64,000 nt of DNA from Xanthobacteraceae bacterium (GTDB lineage: Bacteria > Pseudomonadota > Alphaproteobacteria > Rhizobiales > Xanthobacteraceae): NCBI GenBank assembly GCA_030037895.1, contig JASHPW010000016.1, forward strand, positions 62,001 through 126,000, in the 5' to 3' direction. The position numbers and the translations under genes are program-made. Of this stretch, positions 1 through 8,497 are shown piece after piece. The notes below the pieces were generated by a model, which was not told where the DNA came from, did no database searches, and worked only from the letters and a program-made list of their open reading frames with translations. Numbering within the stretch: position 1 is the first letter of the stretch; each line of letters starts with the position of its first letter.

Positions 1-1194
1 GAGACGCCGGACACGGTGGTCGAGGATCGGCGCGAGATTGGCACGACCTACGCGTTCGCGCCGCCCCGGGTCTATGAGAACACGTTGACATTGACGATGG
101 TGCGGATGGCGGACGCCGGCGCGTTCAAGCGCAAGCTGTTCGATTTCTTCATCGCGGTGGCGCGGCGCTGGGGCGAGAAGATCCTCAATCGCGAGAAAGT
201 GCCGCTGGGCGCCCGGGCGCTCTACGGCATCGGCAACCTTCTGGTCTACGGGCCGCTCAAGAACCGGTTCGGGCTGTCGCGCATCCGCGTCGCCTATACC
301 GCCGGCGAGGCGATCGGCCCGGAAATCTTCCGCTTCTGGCGCGCCGTCGGCCTCAATCTGAAACAGCTCTACGGACAGACCGAGGCGTCGGTCTATGTCA
401 CCGCGCAGCCGGACGGCGAGATCGACGCCGAGACCGTCGGCAAGCCCACGCCCGAGGTCGAGGTCAAGATCGCCGAGAATGGCGAGGTTCTGTTTCGCTC
501 TCCCGGCGTGTTCGTCGGCTACTACAAGGATCCGGACAAGACGGCCGAGGTGCGCACGCCGGACGGCTGGGTGCGGACCGGAGATGCCGGATTCTTCGAT
601 TCCAAGACCGGCCACTTGAAGATCATCGATCGCGCCAAGGACGTCGGCCGGCTCAACGACGGCACGCTGTTGGCGCCGAAATATGTCGAGAACAAGCTCA
701 AGTTCTATCCGAACATCCGCGAGGCGGTGGCGATCGGCGCCGGCCGCGATTTCGTCTGTGCCATGGTCAACATCGACCTGACCGCGGTGGGCAGCTGGGC
801 CGAGCGGAACAACGTCGTCTACAGCTCGTATCAGGAGCTCGCCGGCCATCCGCGGGTCTACGACATGATCGCGCAGCACATCGACGAGGTGAATCGGTCG
901 TTGGCTGAGGAGGGGGTCATGGCCGGCGCCCAGATCCGGCGCTTCCTCGTGCTGCACAAGGAGCTTGATGCGGACGACGGCGAACTCACGCGCACGCAAA
1001 AAATAAGGCGCGGCTTCATCACCGAGCGCTACGCTCCCCTGGTCGAGGCGCTCTACGGCGGGGCGACGACGGCGGATATCTCGACGGAAGTCACCTTCGA
1101 GGACGGGCACAAGGGCGCCATCGCGGCGCGCGTGGCGATCCGCGACATGAAACCTTATGCCGCGCGCGCCGCGAAGATGGAGCGCGCGGCATGA
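1..1194 (+). CDS. AMP-dependent acyl-CoA synthetase (5' partial)
   Basis: This is the C-terminal part of an ATP-dependent acyl/aryl-CoA ligase. The frame is open to the left edge, so the listed start at base 16 is only an in-frame GTG and the real N-terminus lies outside the window. The roughly 397 visible residues hold the adenylate-forming core motif YGQTEAS, the ATP-ribose-binding TGD (WVRTGDAGFF) and the hinge/lysine region IIDRAKDVGRL, followed by a long C-terminal lid. It overlaps livG by four bases (ATGA), so it is the first gene seen of a liv transport operon. Known of the family: carboxylate + ATP + CoA gives acyl-CoA. Inference: it activates the acid imported by the adjoining transporter. 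The substrate (fatty versus aromatic acid) cannot be read from the sequence. Confidence 0.85.
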   Translation, partial: ETPDTVVEDRREIGTTYAFAPPRVYENTLTLTMVRMADAGAFKRKLFDFFIAVARRWGEKILNREKVPLGARALYGIGNLLVYGPLKNRFGLSRIRVAYTAGEAIGPEIFRFWRAVGLNLKQLYGQTEASVYVTAQPDGEIDAETVGKPTPEVEVKIAENGEVLFRSPGVFVGYYKDPDKTAEVRTPDGWVRTGDAGFFDSKTGHLKIIDRAKDVGRLNDGTLLAPKYVENKLKFYPNIREAVAIGAGRDFVCAMVNIDLTAVGSWAERNNVVYSSYQELAGHPRVYDMIAQHIDEVNRSLAEEGVMAGAQIRRFLVLHKELDADDGELTRTQKIRRGFITERYAPLVEALYGGATTADISTEVTFEDGHKGAIAARVAIRDMKPYAARAAKMERAA

Positions 1195-2003
1195 GAGCGC
1201 CCTCCTCGCGCGAGGTGAGGCTCGGCGAGGCGCTGCTCGCGGTGGAGAACGTTTCGCTCGCGTTCGGCGGCGTGCGCGCGCTGACCGACGTGTCGTTCGA
1301 CATCCGCAAGGGCGAGATCCGCGCCATCATCGGGCCGAACGGCGCCGGCAAGACCTCCATGCTCAACGTCATCAACGGCTTCTACCCGCCGAATACGGGG
1401 CGCATCACGTTCAAGGGCGAGGCGCGCACAACCATGCGGCCCTATGCCGCGGCATTGGGCGGCATCGCGCGCACGTTCCAGAATTTGGCGCTGTTTCGGG
1501 GAATGACCACGCTCGACAACATCATGGCCGGGCGCGCGCTCAAGATGCATCGCGGCTTCTTTTGGCAGCTCATCCGCCACGGTCCCGCGCTGCGCGAAGA
1601 GGTCGAGCATCGGCGCCGGGTCGAGGAGATCATCGACTTTCTCGAGATCGCGGCCATCCGCAAGGTCCAGGTCGGGCGCCTGCCCTACGGCCTGCAAAAA
1701 CGGGTGGAGCTTGGTCGCGCCCTCGCCATGGAGCCGGACCTCCTGCTGCTCGACGAGCCGATGGCCGGCATGAACCTCGAAGAGAAGGAGGACATGTCGC
1801 GGTTCATCCTCGACGTCAACCAGCAATACGGCACGACGATCGCCTTGATCGAGCACGACATGGGCGTAGTCATGGATCTGTCCGATCGCGTCGTCGTGCT
1901 CGATTACGGCCGCAAAATCGCGGACGCCACGCCCGATGAGGTCAAGTGCGACAAGAACGTGATCCGGGCCTATTTGGGCGAGCCGCACGGGATCAGCGCA
2001 TGA
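1191..2003 (+). CDS. livG: ABC transporter ATP-binding protein, LivG type
   Basis: A 270-residue cytoplasmic ATPase of a branched-chain-amino-acid-type (HAAT) importer. Walker A is GPNGAGKTS near residue 50, and Walker B with its D-loop is LLLLDEPMAGMN near residue 185. The C-terminal switch histidine is in LIEHDMGVVMDLSDRV, and the BCA_ABC_TP_C tail (VIRAYLGE) follows, typical of LivG. The ABC signature is degenerate (LPYGLQKRVELGRAL in place of LSGGQ), as is common in LivG proteins. The start ATG overlaps the stop of the acyl-CoA ligase, giving translational coupling. It would pair with LivF to power LivH/LivM. In this operon type the substrate is often an organic or aromatic acid rather than leucine. 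Confidence 0.9.
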   Translation: MRAPSSREVRLGEALLAVENVSLAFGGVRALTDVSFDIRKGEIRAIIGPNGAGKTSMLNVINGFYPPNTGRITFKGEARTTMRPYAAALGGIARTFQNLALFRGMTTLDNIMAGRALKMHRGFFWQLIRHGPALREEVEHRRRVEEIIDFLEIAAIRKVQVGRLPYGLQKRVELGRALAMEPDLLLLDEPMAGMNLEEKEDMSRFILDVNQQYGTTIALIEHDMGVVMDLSDRVVVLDYGRKIADATPDEVKCDKNVIRAYLGEPHGISA

Positions 2004-2077
2004 CCTCGCGCGTCGCCGCGGCCGCGTCTTTCCGCGCCGGCGTCGCGCCGGCGCCGCGCCCACCCGCGGCGAGGTAG
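2000..2077 (+). CDS. possible 25-codon coupling ORF between livG and livH
   Basis: An ATG overlapping the livG stop (ATGA) opens a 25-codon frame rich in Ala, Arg and Pro that ends in TAG eight bases before the livH ATG. Its last codons contain the GAGGT Shine-Dalgarno sequence of livH. A perfect 9-bp GC-rich stem-loop lies within it. It may be a translational bridge rather than a functional peptide. It has no recognisable family and could be chance in GC-rich DNA. Confidence 0.25.
   Translation: MTSRVAAAASFRAGVAPAPRPPAAR
2034..2054 (+). other. GC-rich stem-loop between livG and livH
   Basis: Perfect inverted repeat gcgccggcg/cgccggcgc (2034-2042 and 2046-2054) with a 3-base loop. There is no T-run after it, so intrinsic termination is unlikely. 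It may stabilise or process the polycistronic mRNA. Confidence 0.4.
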
Positions 2078-2084
2078 CGCGCGC

Positions 2085-3041
2085 ATGGATATCCTCTACA
2101 AAATCTTCATCGATCCATTCGTGCAGATGGGCACGGCGCCGGACCTGCTGGTGCAGACGCTGTGGGACGGCCTCGTCGCCGGCGTGCTTTATGCGCTGAT
2201 CGCGCTCGGCTTCGTCCTTATTTTCAAGGCCTCCGGCGTGTTCAATTTCGCCCAAGGGATCATGGTCGTGTTCGCCGCGCTGACGCTGGTCGGCCTGCAC
2301 GAGCACGGCGTGCCCGCCTTCGTCGCGCTCGGCCTCACCGTGCTGGTCATGTTGGTGTTGGCGGTCGGGGTCGAGCGGCTGATGCTGAGGCCGCTGGTCA
2401 ACCAATCGAGCATCATCCTGTTCATGGCTACGTTCGGCCTCACCTATTTCCTCATCGGCGCCGGCCAGATCGTATTCGGCGGCAGTCCCAAGGTGATGAT
2501 CGCGAGCGACCTCTTTCTCCCGAGCGGCGCCATCGAATTCAAGGGGCTCGGCGGTTTCGTTTCGCTGCAGAAGATCGATATCGCGGCCGTGATCATCGCC
2601 TCGGTCATGGTTGGGGTGCTGGCGGTCTTCTTCCAGCGGACCCGGATCGGCCGGGCGCTGCGCGCGGTCGCCGACAGCCACCAGGCGGCGTTGTCGGTCG
2701 GCATCTCGCTCGAGCAGATCTGGGTCATCGTGTGGTTCGCCGCCGGCGTCGTCGCCATTGCCACCGGCATTTTGTGGGGAGCCCGTTCGGAAGTGTCCTT
2801 TGCGCTGCAGATCATCGCGCTCAAGGCGCTGCCGGTGCTGGTCCTCGGCGGGCTCACCTCGATCCCGGGCGCCATCGTCGGCGGGCTGATCATCGGGATC
2901 GGCGAGAAACTCGGCGAATTCTATTGGGGACCGCTGCTCGGCGGCGGGATCGAGAACTGGCTCGCCTATGTGATCGCGCTCGGCGTCCTGGTGTTCCGGC
3001 CGCAGGGCTTGTTCGGCGAAAAGATCATCGAGCGGATCTGA
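2085..3041 (+). CDS. livH: ABC transporter permease, LivH type
   Basis: A 318-residue polytopic inner-membrane protein of the LivH/RbsC-like permease superfamily. It has about eight hydrophobic segments. The early stretch LIALGFVLIFKASGVFNFAQG is the diagnostic LivH N-terminal motif, and RTRIGRALRAVADSHQAALSVGI is the conserved cytoplasmic loop that contacts the ATPases. The C-terminal VLVFRPQGLFGE is the usual LivH ending. GAGGT lies about ten bases before the ATG. It lies between livG and livM in the order seen in liv operons and forms the translocation pore with LivM. Confidence 0.92.
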   Translation: MDILYKIFIDPFVQMGTAPDLLVQTLWDGLVAGVLYALIALGFVLIFKASGVFNFAQGIMVVFAALTLVGLHEHGVPAFVALGLTVLVMLVLAVGVERLMLRPLVNQSSIILFMATFGLTYFLIGAGQIVFGGSPKVMIASDLFLPSGAIEFKGLGGFVSLQKIDIAAVIIASVMVGVLAVFFQRTRIGRALRAVADSHQAALSVGISLEQIWVIVWFAAGVVAIATGILWGARSEVSFALQIIALKALPVLVLGGLTSIPGAIVGGLIIGIGEKLGEFYWGPLLGGGIENWLAYVIALGVLVFRPQGLFGEKIIERI

Positions 3042-3043
3042 CG

Positions 3044-4120
3044 ATGCTCTATCGCGAAGTCGGCCAATACAAAACCAGTTACGCCGCCGATATGGCGATA
3101 TTCCCGATCCTGCAGGACCGCATCGGTCTGGCGGCCATTCTGTTGATCGCGTTCGTCGTGATTCCGCTCGTCGGCCACGACTTCCTGCTCAACACGGTGA
3201 TGATTCCCTTCTTGATTTTCACTCTTGCTGCGATCGGGCTGAACCTGCTGACCGGGTATACCGGGCTCCTTTCCCTCGGCACCGGCGGGTTCATGGGAGT
3301 CGGCGCCTATGCCTGCCTGAAGCTGACGACGATCTTCCCGCACGTGAACATCGTCATCTGGGTTCTCGCGTCGGGACTGTTCTCCGCTGCGGTCGGCGTG
3401 CTGTTCGGCCTGCCTTCGCTGCGCATCAAGGGATTCTATCTGGCGGTGGCGACGCTGGCCGCGCAATTCTTCCTCGAATGGTGCTTCATCCGCATCCCCT
3501 GGCTCTACAATTACAGCGTTTCGGGGGCGATCGAGGTGCCGTTGCGCACGCTGATGGGTATCCCGGTCACCGGTCCAACCGCAACGTCCCTGACGCGCTA
3601 TCTGATCGTCCTGAGCATCGTTGTCGTGATGACCTGGGTTGCCTCGAACCTCGTCCACGGCCGTATCGGCCGGACGTGGATGGCGGTCCGCGACATGGAC
3701 CTCGCCGCCGAGCTGGTCGGGATCAGGCTCCTTCGCGCCAAGCTGCTCGCCTTTGCCGTCTCCTCGTTCTATTGCGGGGTCGCGGGCGCCATGATGGTGT
3801 TCCTGTGGTACGGCGGCGCCGAAGCGGAAGTCTTCGCCATAGACCAGAGCTTTCTTGTGCTGTTCATGGTGATCATCGGCGGACTCGGAACCCTGACCGG
3901 ATCGTTTTTCGGCGCCGCCCTGATCTACATTTTGCCGATAGTGCTGCGGGAAATCCCCGCGGCGCTCGGCCTGCCGGTCCATCCGTCAACGGTGGAGCAA
4001 CTGACATTCGTGATCGTCGGGGTGCTGATCATCGTATTCCTGGCGCTCGAGCCCAACGGGCTTGCGCGGCTTTGGCAGATCGGTAAACAGAAGCTGAGGG
4101 TATGGCCCTTTCCTTACTGA
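3044..4120 (+). CDS. livM: ABC transporter permease, LivM type
   Basis: The second permease subunit, 358 residues from the ATG two bases after the livH stop; the longer ORF in the track is an upstream read-through in the same frame. It has about nine membrane segments. The motif GLNLLTGYTGLLSLGTGGFMGVGAY is the LivM hallmark, and GRTWMAVRDMDLAAELVGI is the coupling-helix loop. The first 30 residues are a polar cytoplasmic extension. Tight spacing to livH implies coupled synthesis of the heterodimeric pore. Confidence 0.92.
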   Translation: MLYREVGQYKTSYAADMAIFPILQDRIGLAAILLIAFVVIPLVGHDFLLNTVMIPFLIFTLAAIGLNLLTGYTGLLSLGTGGFMGVGAYACLKLTTIFPHVNIVIWVLASGLFSAAVGVLFGLPSLRIKGFYLAVATLAAQFFLEWCFIRIPWLYNYSVSGAIEVPLRTLMGIPVTGPTATSLTRYLIVLSIVVVMTWVASNLVHGRIGRTWMAVRDMDLAAELVGIRLLRAKLLAFAVSSFYCGVAGAMMVFLWYGGAEAEVFAIDQSFLVLFMVIIGGLGTLTGSFFGAALIYILPIVLREIPAALGLPVHPSTVEQLTFVIVGVLIIVFLALEPNGLARLWQIGKQKLRVWPFPY

Positions 4121-4252
4121 TGGTGCACACTCCCTCCAATTCCCATTCCGGCCGACCGGCCGGCTCGGGAGTCCTCGTTCCTGTTGATGAGATCGGGGAC
4201 CAACACGGACGCGCCGGTTGAGCGCCGGCGCAAAATCAAGGGAGACACGGCT

Positions 4253-5581
4253 ATGCGTCTGAAGCATCTTGCTCTCGGCTTGGCGGTCGTGACGGCGGCG
4301 CCGGCCGCGGCCGCGACGGCACAGGCGGCGGACGGCCTTTACGTTCCGCTATTCACCTATCGGACCGGCCCCTATGCCGGCTCGGGGATACCCGTCAGCA
4401 ACGGCTTGGCGGATTATCTCAACATGCTCAACGCGCGCGACGGCGGCATCGGCGGCGTTCCTATCATCGTCGATGAGTGCGAGACTGGCTATGACACCAA
4501 GAAGGGCGTCGAATGCTACGATTCCGTGAAGGGCAAAAACCCCGTCATCATCAATCCATTTTCCACCGGGATCACGCTGCAACTGATCCCCAAGGCGGCG
4601 GTCGACAAGGTTCCGATTTTGTCGATGGCCTACGGCCTTTCCGCCTCGGCCGACGGCAATCTCTTCCCCTGGATATTCAATCCGCCTGACACCTATTGGG
4701 ACGGCGCGGCGGCGTTCATAAGGCACGCGGCCGACGTCGAGGGCGGCTTTGACAAGCTCAAGGGCAAGACCATCGGCCTCGTCCATCTCGATGCACCTTA
4801 CGGCAGGGAGCCCATCCCGTTGCTCCAGGCGCTCGCCAAGGATTACGGCTTCACGCTCAAGCTCTATCCCGTGCCCGGCGCGCAGATGCAGAACCAGACC
4901 GCGCTCTGGCTCGACGTGCGGCGCGACCGCCCCGACTGGATTTATCTGCAAGGCTGGGGCGCCATGAATCCGACCGCAATCAAGGAAGCGGCCAAGATCG
5001 GCTTCCCGATGAACCGGCTGGTCGGCGTGTGGTGGTCGGGCAGCGACGACGATGCGCGTCCGGCGGGCGCGGCGGCCAAGGGCTACTCTTCGCTCGACAT
5101 CAACGCGGTCGGCTCGAACTTCCCGGCCATTCAGGACATCATCAAATACGTGGTCGACAAGGGCAAGAGCCAGGTCGCGTCGAAGGACAAGGTGGGCGAA
5201 AACTTCTACGACCGCGGCGTTATGATGGCGGTTCTCTCCGCCGAGGCGATCCGCACGGCGCAGAAGTTGACCGGCAAGAAGCAAGTCACCGGCGAAGACG
5301 TGCGCCGCGGCCTCGAGAGCCTCAACATCACCGCCGCGGGTTGGAAAGCGCTGGGCTTGGAAGGCTTCGCCGGACCGATCCATCTGAGCTGCGCCGACCA
5401 CAATGGGCACGACGCCGTCGCTCTCGTCCAATGGGATGGCACCAAGTGGGAAAAGCAGCCCGGCATGATCGAGCCGATCAAGGACAAGGTCCTGCCGTTG
5501 ATCCAAAGCGCGGCCGAGGATTACGTGAAGGCCAACGCCGGCTGGCCGAAGCGGACCGAGGCTTGCGACAAGTCGTCGTGA
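4253..5581 (+). CDS. ABC transporter periplasmic substrate-binding protein (LivK-like)
   Basis: A type I periplasmic binding protein of 442 residues. The ATG at 4253 was chosen because AAGGGAG lies eight bases before it and because it begins a clean signal peptide (hydrophobic LALGLAVVTAAPAAAATAQA with a cleavage site near residue 26). The mature protein starts LYVPLFTYRTGPYAGSG, the usual opening of this group, and has a VDECETGYDTKKGVECYDSV motif common in binding proteins found beside acyl-CoA ligases. It delivers the ligand to LivHM. The divergence from true leucine-binding proteins, together with the ligase gene, suggests a carboxylic-acid ligand. Confidence 0.88.
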   Translation: MRLKHLALGLAVVTAAPAAAATAQAADGLYVPLFTYRTGPYAGSGIPVSNGLADYLNMLNARDGGIGGVPIIVDECETGYDTKKGVECYDSVKGKNPVIINPFSTGITLQLIPKAAVDKVPILSMAYGLSASADGNLFPWIFNPPDTYWDGAAAFIRHAADVEGGFDKLKGKTIGLVHLDAPYGREPIPLLQALAKDYGFTLKLYPVPGAQMQNQTALWLDVRRDRPDWIYLQGWGAMNPTAIKEAAKIGFPMNRLVGVWWSGSDDDARPAGAAAKGYSSLDINAVGSNFPAIQDIIKYVVDKGKSQVASKDKVGENFYDRGVMMAVLSAEAIRTAQKLTGKKQVTGEDVRRGLESLNITAAGWKALGLEGFAGPIHLSCADHNGHDAVALVQWDGTKWEKQPGMIEPIKDKVLPLIQSAAEDYVKANAGWPKRTEACDKSS

Positions 5582-5593
5582 GCTGACGCGTCG

Positions 5594-5684
5594 TTCCGGA
5601 TCGCCACCGATCTCGGGTTGACCCGAGATCGGCACCTGAAGGTCCAAGTCGGCGACAGCCGACGTGGATGGCGGCGATCCGGAA
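5594..5684. repeat. three-stem palindromic intergenic element
   Basis: An outer 12-bp perfect inverted repeat (ttccggatcgcc, 5594-5605 and 5673-5684) encloses two further perfect stems: ccgatctcgggt/acccgagatcgg (5607-5618 and 5621-5632) and gtcggc/gccgac (5648-5653 and 5658-5663). The predicted fold is cloverleaf-like but has no tRNA features. It lies between the binding-protein gene and livF. It probably belongs to the small palindromic repeats dispersed in rhizobial genomes and may modulate livF expression. Confidence 0.7.
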
Positions 5685-5837
5685 TCCTTATTTGCGGACG
5701 GTGATGATGGATTCCGGGCTGCTCGCGGAGTTTATCATCGGGCCGGCCGCTTCGGGCCGGACCCATTGGCTCGGCCCCGGCATGACGCCGCAGAATCGAC
5801 GTCCCGCCGTTAGCGAGCGAGCACAGAGGGTGCGGCC

Positions 5838-6689
5838 ATGACCGCTGTCAAACCGATGACGCCCGCGCCGTCGGCCACGGCGGCTGCGGCGGCGATTCTC
5901 ACGCTCAACAATATCGAGGTGGTCTACGACCGCGTCATCCTCGTGCTCAAGGGCGTGTCGCTTTCGGTGTCCAAGGGCGGGATCGTGGCGCTGCTCGGCG
6001 CCAACGGCGCCGGCAAGACCACCACGCTCAAGGCGATTTCCAATCTCCTGCATTCCGAGCGCGGCGAAGTGACCAAAGGAGCGATTACGTTCGACGGCGC
6101 CGAAGTGCAGGCGCTGTCACCGAACGAGCTGGTGAAGCGCGGCTGCATCCAGGTGATGCAAGGCCGGTTCTGCTTCGACCATCTGACGATCGAGGAGAAT
6201 CTGCTCAGCGGGGCCTTTACCCGCCGCGACGGTAAGGCCGCGATCCGGGCCGATCTCGACAAGGTCTATAATTATTTTCCGCGCCTTGCCGAGCGGCGCC
6301 GCGCCATGGCGGGCTACACCTCGGGCGGCGAGCAGCAGATGTGCGCGATCGGGCGCGCCCTGATGTCGCGGCCGAAGATGATCCTGCTCGACGAGCCTTC
6401 CATGGGATTGGCGCCGCAAGTCGTGGACGAGATCTTCACGATCATGAAGAACCTCAACGAGAGCGAAGGCGTATCCTTCCTGCTCGCGGAGCAGAACGTC
6501 AACATGGCGCTCAAATATGCCGGCTACGGCTACATCCTGGAGAACGGACGCGTCGTGCTCGACGGGACCGCGGCCGCGCTCGGCGAGAACGAGGACGTCA
6601 AGGAGTTCTATCTCGGCGTCGCCGAAGGCAAGCGCAAATCGTTCCGCGAAGGCAAACACTACAAGCGCCGCAAACGCTGGCTGGCGTGA
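5838..6689 (+). CDS. livF: ABC transporter ATP-binding protein, LivF type
   Basis: The second ATPase of the importer, 283 residues. Walker A is LLGANGAGKTTTLKAISNLL. The signature is YTSGGEQQMCAIGRALMSRPK, Walker B is ILLDEPSMGLAPQVVDEIF, and the H-loop position carries Gln in LLAEQNVNMAL as usual for LivF. GAGGG precedes the ATG by seven bases. The C-terminus has a basic extension (GKRKSFREGKHYKRRKRW) that is longer than in typical LivF (about 235 residues) and is seen in proteins of ligase-linked liv operons. It is separated from the binding-protein gene by a 256-base structured spacer. Confidence 0.9.
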   Translation: MTAVKPMTPAPSATAAAAAILTLNNIEVVYDRVILVLKGVSLSVSKGGIVALLGANGAGKTTTLKAISNLLHSERGEVTKGAITFDGAEVQALSPNELVKRGCIQVMQGRFCFDHLTIEENLLSGAFTRRDGKAAIRADLDKVYNYFPRLAERRRAMAGYTSGGEQQMCAIGRALMSRPKMILLDEPSMGLAPQVVDEIFTIMKNLNESEGVSFLLAEQNVNMALKYAGYGYILENGRVVLDGTAAALGENEDVKEFYLGVAEGKRKSFREGKHYKRRKRWLA

Positions 6690-6992
6690 CCGCCAGCGCC
6701 GTTGCGAGCGCGGCGACGCGATAAAGCCGCCTGCGCCGGCCCGGCGCTGGGGGATTGCTTCGCCACCGCCGCGCTCCGCGCGATGGCGCCTTTGGTCCGT
6801 CGCGGTGTATAGTTATTGTTTAATCGGTCATTCCGGGGTCGAGCCGATGGGTGCGGTCCGAAGTGACCGGGCCCGACGGCAGGTTCAGCAAGCCCGTCAT
6901 TCATGCCATTGTCGGTGAAAGGACCGCAGGGTGTGACTATGGATGGCGGCCCGCGCCAAGCCCGCGCCGCGAATGACGTTTTGGAGATTCGC
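6690..6992. other. intergenic region between livF and the DAHP synthase gene
   Basis: 303 bases without a supported gene. A short GC stem gcgccg/cggcgc (6733-6738 and 6742-6747) just after livF could help end the liv transcript, but it lacks a T-run. A lone copy of the rhizobial repeat core GGTCATTCCGGGG lies at 6826-6838. GGAG at 6983-6986 is the ribosome-binding site of the next gene. No convincing -35/-10 pair was seen. Confidence 0.4.
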
Positions 6993-8396
6993 ATGTCGAG
7001 ACGTCCGACCGTGCCGAAGTGGAGCCCGGATTCCTGGCGGGCGAAGCCGATCGTGCAGGTGCCGGAATATCCCGACGCCAAGGCGTTGGCCGCCGTCGAG
7101 GCGCAGCTCGCGACCTTTCCGCCGTTGGTTTTTGCCGGCGAGGCGCGCAACCTCAAGCGCGCGCTCGCCAAGGTCGCGAGCGGCGAAGCGTTTCTGCTGC
7201 AGGGCGGCGATTGCGCGGAAAGCTTTGCCGAGCACGGCGCCAACAACATCCGCGATTTCTTCCGGCTGTTTTTGCAAATGGCGGTGGTGCTGACCTATGC
7301 GGCGGCCTCTCCGGTGGTCAAGGTCGGCCGCGTCGCCGGCCAATTCGCCAAGCCGCGCACCTCGCCGACGGAGAGCCGCGCCGGCGTCGAGTTGCCGGCC
7401 TATCGCGGCGACATCATCAACGGCACCGATTTCACGCGCGCGGCGCGCACGCCCGATCCGCGCCGGCAACTGGAGGCCTATCGCCAGTCGGCGGCGACGC
7501 TCAATCTCCTGCGCGCTTTCGCCGGCGGCGGCTATGCCAACCTCTCGAACGCGCATCAATGGATGCTGTCGTTCGTCAAGGACAGCCCGCAATTCATGCG
7601 CTATCAGCAACTCGCCAACCACATCACCGAGGCGCTCGGCTTCATGCGCGCCTGCGGCGTCGATCCCGGCCTCCACACCGAGCTGCGGACGACCGATTTC
7701 TTCACCAGCCATGAGGCGCTGTTGCTCGGCTACGAGCAGGCCTTTACCCGCGTCGATTCGACGACCGGCGACTGGTACTGCACCAGCGGCCACATGCTGT
7801 GGGTCGGCGACCGCACCCGACAGGCCGACCACGCGCACGTCGAGTTCTGCCGCGGCATCAAGAATCCGCTCGGCTTGAAGACCGGTCCGACGCAAAAGCC
7901 GGATGCGCTGTTGAAGCTCATCGACATCCTCGATCCGGACAACGAGCCGGGCCGCCTGACCTTGATCTGCCGCATGGGCGCCGACAAGGCCGCCGACCTG
8001 TTGCCGCTGCTGGTGCGCGCGGTGAAGCGCGAGGGCCGCAACGTGGTGTGGTCGTGCGACCCCATGCACGGCAACACCGTCACCTCGGTGACCGGCTACA
8101 AGACGCGGCCGTTCGACCAGATTCTCGCCGAGGTGCGGGCGTTTTTTCAGGTGCATGCCGCCGAAGGCACTTACGCCGGCGGCGTCCATCTGGAAATGAC
8201 CGGCCAGAACGTCACCGAGTGCATCGGCGGCGCGCGCGCGATCAGCGAGGAGGACCTCAACGATCGCTACCACACGGTGTGCGATCCGCGGCTCAATGCC
8301 GAGCAGTCGCTGGACCTGGCGTTCCTTCTGGCCGATCTCATCAGGACGCAACGCCTGGGTAAGGAGAAGCCGACGCCGGTGGTGGCGGCATTGTAG
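6993..8396 (+). CDS. aroG: 3-deoxy-7-phosphoheptulonate synthase, class II (plant/mycobacterial type)
   Basis: First step of the shikimate pathway: phosphoenolpyruvate + erythrose 4-phosphate to DAHP. The start at 6993 has GGAG six bases upstream and gives 467 residues, the normal class II size; the ORF track start adds an unlikely leader. Family motifs are [10 protein letters not shown] near residue 70, [20 protein letters not shown], the metal and substrate segment [22 protein letters not shown], and [15 protein letters not shown] near the C-terminus. Class II enzymes are the usual sole DAHP synthase in rhizobia. It is followed by a long hairpin and nadE. Confidence 0.93.
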   Translation: MSRRPTVPKWSPDSWRAKPIVQVPEYPDAKALAAVEAQLATFPPLVFAGEARNLKRALAKVASGEAFLLQGGDCAESFAEHGANNIRDFFRLFLQMAVVLTYAAASPVVKVGRVAGQFAKPRTSPTESRAGVELPAYRGDIINGTDFTRAARTPDPRRQLEAYRQSAATLNLLRAFAGGGYANLSNAHQWMLSFVKDSPQFMRYQQLANHITEALGFMRACGVDPGLHTELRTTDFFTSHEALLLGYEQAFTRVDSTTGDWYCTSGHMLWVGDRTRQADHAHVEFCRGIKNPLGLKTGPTQKPDALLKLIDILDPDNEPGRLTLICRMGADKAADLLPLLVRAVKREGRNVVWSCDPMHGNTVTSVTGYKTRPFDQILAEVRAFFQVHAAEGTYAGGVHLEMTGQNVTECIGGARAISEEDLNDRYHTVCDPRLNAEQSLDLAFLLADLIRTQRLGKEKPTPVVAAL

Positions 8397-8401
8397 CAGA
8401 C

Positions 8402-8471
8402 GACGGACGACGGACGACAGAACAAGGCCGGCGGTCGATCTTTTATCCGTCTCAGTCGTCCGTTGTCCGTC
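8402..8471 (+). other. long imperfect hairpin between DAHP synthase and nadE
   Basis: Arms gacggacgacggacgac (8402-8418) and gtcgtccgttgtccgtc (8455-8471) pair over 17 bp with one wobble-compatible mismatch around a 36-base loop. The left arm is itself an iterated GGACGAC motif. It occupies nearly the whole 101-base spacer, so any RNA leading into nadE would fold here. No T-run follows, so it is either a processing or attenuation structure or a mobile palindromic repeat. Confidence 0.5.
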
Positions 8472-8497
8472 ACCCGATCCGGCGCTAGACCATCGGC

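Noticed and set aside
1155-2681. 508-codon minus-strand frame over livG/livH
   Set aside because: Shadow of two well-supported transporter genes.
5594-5684. tRNA-like cloverleaf
   Set aside because: The stems do not have tRNA lengths, and there is no T-loop, anticodon arm or acceptor pattern.
6792-6813. TTGGTC...TATAGT promoter for the DAHP synthase gene
   Set aside because: The spacer is only about ten bases, too short for a sigma-70-type promoter.
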